DNA of 9,467 bases from the NCBI GenBank assembly GCA_905479845.1, contig CAJQOB010000140.1, positions 1 through 9,467 on the forward strand, in the 5' to 3' direction. Origin of the DNA: an uncultured Flavobacteriales bacterium. GTDB lineage: Bacteria; Bacteroidota; Bacteroidia; Flavobacteriales_D; Crocinitomicaceae. Positions 7,101-9,467 of the stretch are shown piece after piece. The notes under the pieces were generated by a model. The model saw only the letters and a list, made by a program, of their open reading frames with translations, ran no database searches and was not told the origin of the DNA. Made by a program: the position numbers and the translations under genes. The first letter of the stretch is position 1, and every line of letters starts with the position of its first letter.

Positions 7101-7742
7101 ATGAAAAAAATCAATGTATTCCTGATGTCTGCCATTGCCTTGGTGGTGATCATCGTTTTTAGTGCGTTTGCAAATAGAAGTTCTATCGAACCAGAACTTC
7201 AGAAAGAAGTCGAGGAGACCTCCACCGAACAGCAAATGGTTAACTTATTTGTGACACATGGACATTGTAGTAGTCCGTTTTCTGGTAAAGTTGAAAACTT
7301 GGAAGTGATTACATCGAATCGAACAGATGGTGGCAATCCACTTGAGGACATGCAAATGTCATTTGAGATTGATCCTGAAACCTTTGTTACCTGCAGCGTT
7401 GAGGAGATTACATCAAGAGTTCAAACGCCTGGGGTGTTTATCAACGGAGAGAAAAAGGAAAATATCAAATTCAAGTCGACTCGCGTGCATACAATGGGAG
7501 TGGATTGGTACGAAGTGAATGGAATTTTGTCAATTAAAGGCGTTGAAAGCGATGTGAAATTCTTTGTCTCAGGCATTCGAAATTCCAAAGCATCGATGAC
7601 TTCAATGCTTGTTTTGGAAGGTCAGATCGATTTAAGTGATTGGGGTATCGATTACGATTTACAGGTCTACGGTGAGTCCAATGAACATCCAACGAAATGG
7701 ATGCACATTAATATGAAGATTAATTTGCCGAAAGCCTGCTAG
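7101..7742 (+). CDS. YceI-like secreted lipid-binding-fold protein
   Basis: A 213-residue protein with an N-terminal signal peptide or anchor (1-25, likely cleavage after SAFA) and a YceI-type body. Recognisable elements are FSGKVENLEV at 60-69, INGEKKENIKFKSTRVH at 114-130, WYEVNGILSIKGVESDVKFFV at 136-156 and LEGQIDLSDWGIDYDL at 172-187. These follow the family's 'FsG...', 'i-FkSt-v', 'y-v-G-LtikGv', 'f-dwGi' order. YceI proteins form a lipocalin-like barrel that in some members binds isoprenoid lipids; many are periplasmic and of unknown role. The usual early 'hs-i-Fsi-H' part is diverged here to VNLFVTHGHC, and the protein contains three Cys (56, 98, 213), the last being the final residue. 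The start is secure: ATG plus Lys-Lys plus hydrophobic core. It is convergent with the following small gene, with only 12 bp between stops. Confidence 0.8.
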   Translation: MKKINVFLMSAIALVVIIVFSAFANRSSIEPELQKEVEETSTEQQMVNLFVTHGHCSSPFSGKVENLEVITSNRTDGGNPLEDMQMSFEIDPETFVTCSVEEITSRVQTPGVFINGEKKENIKFKSTRVHTMGVDWYEVNGILSIKGVESDVKFFVSGIRNSKASMTSMLVLEGQIDLSDWGIDYDLQVYGESNEHPTKWMHINMKINLPKAC

Positions 7743-7754
7743 TATAGTCAGGAC

Positions 7755-8135
7755 TCATTTGGCAAGGAGCCCGTCTGCTTGATACAGTTTAACTGACTTC
7801 TTCACTAATTCTCGAAGGTTTTGTTCCATGTCATTATCCATGTACTTCATGTGGAAACATGACTTTCCTTTGAGTGACTTTTTTAAGTTTTCTGGAAGTT
7901 CTCCGAGCTCATCCTTATGAGTATAAATAGGGAAGAAGTAGAAGCGTACATCCTTCGGCTTTGGAACAACTGTTGAGAAGTAGATGCCATCAACCTTCTT
8001 TTTACCTTGCATAGCTTCTACAGTCCCAGAAACTTCAAATTTGTCATCTGTATCTGCAGTGATCTTCAAAACGTTCGAGTGTTCTTTTAAGATTGAAGTA
8101 ATTGTTTCTCTGATTTCGGATAGATCTTTCGTCAT
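7755..8135 (-). CDS. DUF1801-like small protein
   Basis: A 126-residue cytoplasmic protein. The middle and C-terminal part match the DUF1801/YdhG-like pattern: DGIYFSTVVPKPKDVRFYFFPIY at 49-71, then LPENLKKSLKGKSCF at 80-94, then a helical tail (LRELVKKSVKLY). In that family the central 'f-f-piY' strand and the 'lkkslkGKSCF' helix-strand are the most conserved parts. No biochemical function is established, though the fold is related to iron-binding frataxin-like proteins in some annotations. I start it at ATG 8135. A longer frame to a TTG at 8195 is possible, but that codon sits in the U-tract of the terminator ending the upstream gene and adds 20 residues without family resemblance. Convergent with the YceI-like gene. 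Assignment to the family is moderately sure; role unknown. Confidence 0.75.
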   Translation of the reverse strand: MTKDLSEIRETITSILKEHSNVLKITADTDDKFEVSGTVEAMQGKKKVDGIYFSTVVPKPKDVRFYFFPIYTHKDELGELPENLKKSLKGKSCFHMKYMDNDMEQNLRELVKKSVKLYQADGLLAK

Positions 8136-8193
8136 AGGAGTTACTATTAATATTGATAGGTCAAAATAGGGTTTCTGTTGCAATTTCAGAAAC

Positions 8194-8230
8194 AAAAAAA
8201 TCCCGCTCTTCCTTAACGGAAAAGCGGGAT
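8194..8230 (-). terminator. Intrinsic terminator of the type IX-secreted protein gene
   Basis: Read on the - strand, ATCCCGCT (8230-8223) pairs with AGCGGGAT (8207-8200), and TTCC/GGAA extends the stem past one mismatch around a 5-base loop at 8217-8213. The stem is followed by a run of T (8200-8194). This is a strong rho-independent terminator, 27 bp after the stop codon of the gene ending at 8257. On the + strand the hairpin lacks a T-run, so it acts in one direction. Confidence 0.9.
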
Positions 8231-8233
8231 GCT

Positions 8234-8250
8234 GTACTAAGAATTAGTAC
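8234..8250. repeat. Small perfect inverted repeat before the terminator
   Basis: GTACTAA (8234-8240) and TTAGTAC (8244-8250) form a perfect 7-bp stem with a GAA loop, between the stop codon at 8257 and the terminator. The half-site is repeated as GTACTAA at 8247-8253. It may simply add a second hairpin to the 3' end of the transcript, or be chance in an AT-rich gap. Confidence 0.5.
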
Positions 8251-8256
8251 TAAGTA

Positions 8257-9467
8257 TTATTCAATAACGATTTCCTTCACAATTTGACCGTGTGAAGTAG
8301 TCATACGAATGAAGTAAACTCCAGAATTCACATCAGAAACATCAATAGACGTTCCGTTTGAATTTGCTTCATCAACGTTGAATACGCGAACTGTTTTGCC
8401 GTCAAGACCTACCAATTGAAGTCCCATGATATCTGCATTCGTGAATGAGTTGAATTCAATCGTTACGCTCGTTGAAGCTGGATTTGGGAAGATATTGAAT
8501 GTTATACCTTCAATTTCAAATAAGTTATTTGAACATGTGTCAACTAGAACAGTAGCAACTGCTGATGTGTCAGAACATCCATTCATGTTTGTTTTTTCCA
8601 AATTGTATGCTCCTTCAGCACTAGCAAAAATCGAAGAGTTTGTAGATCCAGCAAGCGCAGTTCCGTCTAAGTACCATTGGAAAGAACCTCCACCGGCTCC
8701 AACTGTGATTGTAATCTCAACACTATCTCCAGCACAGAAATTAACAGTTCCAGAAGGGGAAAGTGATACTGGAGGTAAAGGGTTTACTGAAACAATAGAA
8801 GGTGTAGCGGAAGTTCCTGAACACCCATTCATATTCGTTTTAATAACATTGTATGAGCCTGCAGCACTTGCAAAATAAGAACCACTCGTTGCTCCAACGA
8901 TGTCTGTACCATTTAGCGTCCACTGGACTGTTCCACCTCCAGCATTGACAGTAATCTCTACGCTGTCTCCAGTACAAATGTCTACAGAAGAAGGGGTGGT
9001 AGTAACAGTTGGACTAGGGTTAACAGTAATAACAGTTGCAACTGCTGATGAATCGGAGCATCCGTTTTGATTCGTTTTCATCACATTGTATGACCCTGCG
9101 TCTGTTGCAAAGTAAGAGCTGTTGGTAGCTCCTGGAATCGTCGCTCCGTCCATATACCATTGGAAAGTTGCTTGACCTCCACCTGAATTAACAAGAAGCT
9201 CTAAGGTATCACCATCACAAATAGTTGCATTTGGAGAAGGAGTGATAACGGCTGTTGGAACATTTGATACTGTTAAGTGGATTGTATCTGAAGGAACTAC
9301 ACAAGTACCGTTGTCAATTTCACAAACATATGCTCCCGCAAGGGTTGCGTTAAGCGTATCGTTTGTATTTCCAGTTGATGTTCCGTCAAAGAACCATTCG
9401 TACGTTACACCAGTGTTGGTACATACCAAAACGGCTGTTTCGCCATCACAAATAGAATCGTTGGCAG
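8257..9467 (-). CDS. Large secreted protein with Ig-like repeats and type IX sorting domain, C-terminal part
   Basis: The frame is open to the right edge, so the N-terminus, including any signal peptide, lies outside the window; the TTG near 9429 is internal and not a start. At least 403 residues are visible. They consist of one partial and three full tandem Ig-like repeats of about 80 residues, each with C-x-G-D/E near its start (ICDGD, ICTGD, FCAGD, and ICDGE in the partial one), a QW strand, and, in the three full ones, NGCS near the end. The two Cys per full repeat could form the classic Ig disulfide. A short linker leads to a C-terminal type A sorting domain at 8508-8260: FNIFPNPAST, then LVGLDGKTVRVF, then GVYFIRMTTSHGQIVKEIVIE. 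Such domains direct outer-membrane crossing through the type IX system and are removed before surface attachment or release. Likely an adhesin-like or structural surface protein; any catalytic domain would be upstream. Ends in a strong terminator. Confidence 0.92.
   Translation of the reverse strand, partial: ANDSICDGETAVLVCTNTGVTYEWFFDGTSTGNTNDTLNATLAGAYVCEIDNGTCVVPSDTIHLTVSNVPTAVITPSPNATICDGDTLELLVNSGGGQATFQWYMDGATIPGATNSSYFATDAGSYNVMKTNQNGCSDSSAVATVITVNPSPTVTTTPSSVDICTGDSVEITVNAGGGTVQWTLNGTDIVGATSGSYFASAAGSYNVIKTNMNGCSGTSATPSIVSVNPLPPVSLSPSGTVNFCAGDSVEITITVGAGGGSFQWYLDGTALAGSTNSSIFASAEGAYNLEKTNMNGCSDTSAVATVLVDTCSNNLFEIEGITFNIFPNPASTSVTIEFNSFTNADIMGLQLVGLDGKTVRVFNVDEANSNGTSIDVSDVNSGVYFIRMTTSHGQIVKEIVIE
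8542..9258 (-). repeat. Three tandem Ig-like coding repeats, about 240 bp each
   Basis: Units at 9258-9019, 9018-8782 and 8781-8542 encode similar domains of 79-80 residues. Shared landmarks are C-x-GDs/t-E-, -fQW-ldGt-i-GaTnSsyFAs-aGsYNv-KTN-NGCS and a closing V(N) linker. A fourth, more diverged unit with a shorter core lies upstream and continues toward the window edge. Similarity is at protein level with patches of near-identical DNA, which suggests expansion by duplication and makes the region prone to recombination or misassembly. Confidence 0.85.

Noticed and set aside
8136..8195. 20-residue N-terminal extension of the DUF1801-like protein from TTG 8195
   Set aside because: The codon is within the terminator T-run and the extension has no resemblance to the family; ATG 8135 is preferred.
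8426..8878. 150-codon open frame on the + strand
   Set aside because: It is antisense to the Ig-like repeats and sorting domain; its openness reflects the repeat codon composition.
1..9467. CRISPR array, tRNA/rRNA gene, insertion sequence, prophage or defence island
   Set aside because: I looked for short regularly spaced repeats, tRNA-like cloverleaf ends, terminal inverted repeats and transposase, integrase or nuclease motifs and found none.

Overview
The window looks like chromosomal DNA from a marine or freshwater member of the Bacteroidota, most likely order Flavobacteriales. The evidence is low-to-moderate GC, the end of a PorP/SprF gene next to an OmpA/PD40 gene (a pair typical of type IX secretion and gliding loci), a secreted Ig-repeat protein with a C-terminal type IX sorting domain, a DUF2490 barrel protein, and promoter-like TAnnTTTG boxes. 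I recognise families by motif and sequence pattern only; no database search was possible.

Layout. On the + strand, 1-2010 holds the 3' end of a PorP/SprF-type gene with an apparent frameshift, an intact OmpA/PD40/SprB-repeat protein starting 3 bp later, and a short TPR remnant with an internal stop. On the - strand, 2020-6282 holds a minimal DEAD-box RNA helicase with a TTG start, a badly damaged five-haem cytochrome c gene, a DUF2490 outer-membrane protein, and an Old Yellow Enzyme-type oxidoreductase. On the + strand, 6376-7742 holds a YhhN-family membrane protein and a YceI-like secreted protein. On the - strand, 7755-9467 holds a small DUF1801-like protein, a strong intrinsic terminator, and the C-terminal part of a large type IX-secreted protein that runs off the right edge.

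Functional links. The PorP/OmpA pair is cell-envelope machinery of the type IX secretion kind, and the right-edge protein is a probable client of that system, although they are not in one operon. The cytochrome and DUF2490 genes probably form one transcription unit. The remaining genes look like unrelated housekeeping or accessory functions.

The most notable signal is reading-frame damage. The cytochrome reads as one protein of about 406 residues only if three small indels are repaired, one near the start codon and two internal. The PorP end and the TPR remnant are also broken, while the other eight genes (one of them cut by the right edge) read cleanly. Local gene decay or local sequence error could each explain this. 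I found no CRISPR array, tRNA, rRNA, insertion sequence, phage or defence module, and no convincing new multi-gene system. Once the damaged genes are counted, no gene-free stretch exceeds about 100 bp.
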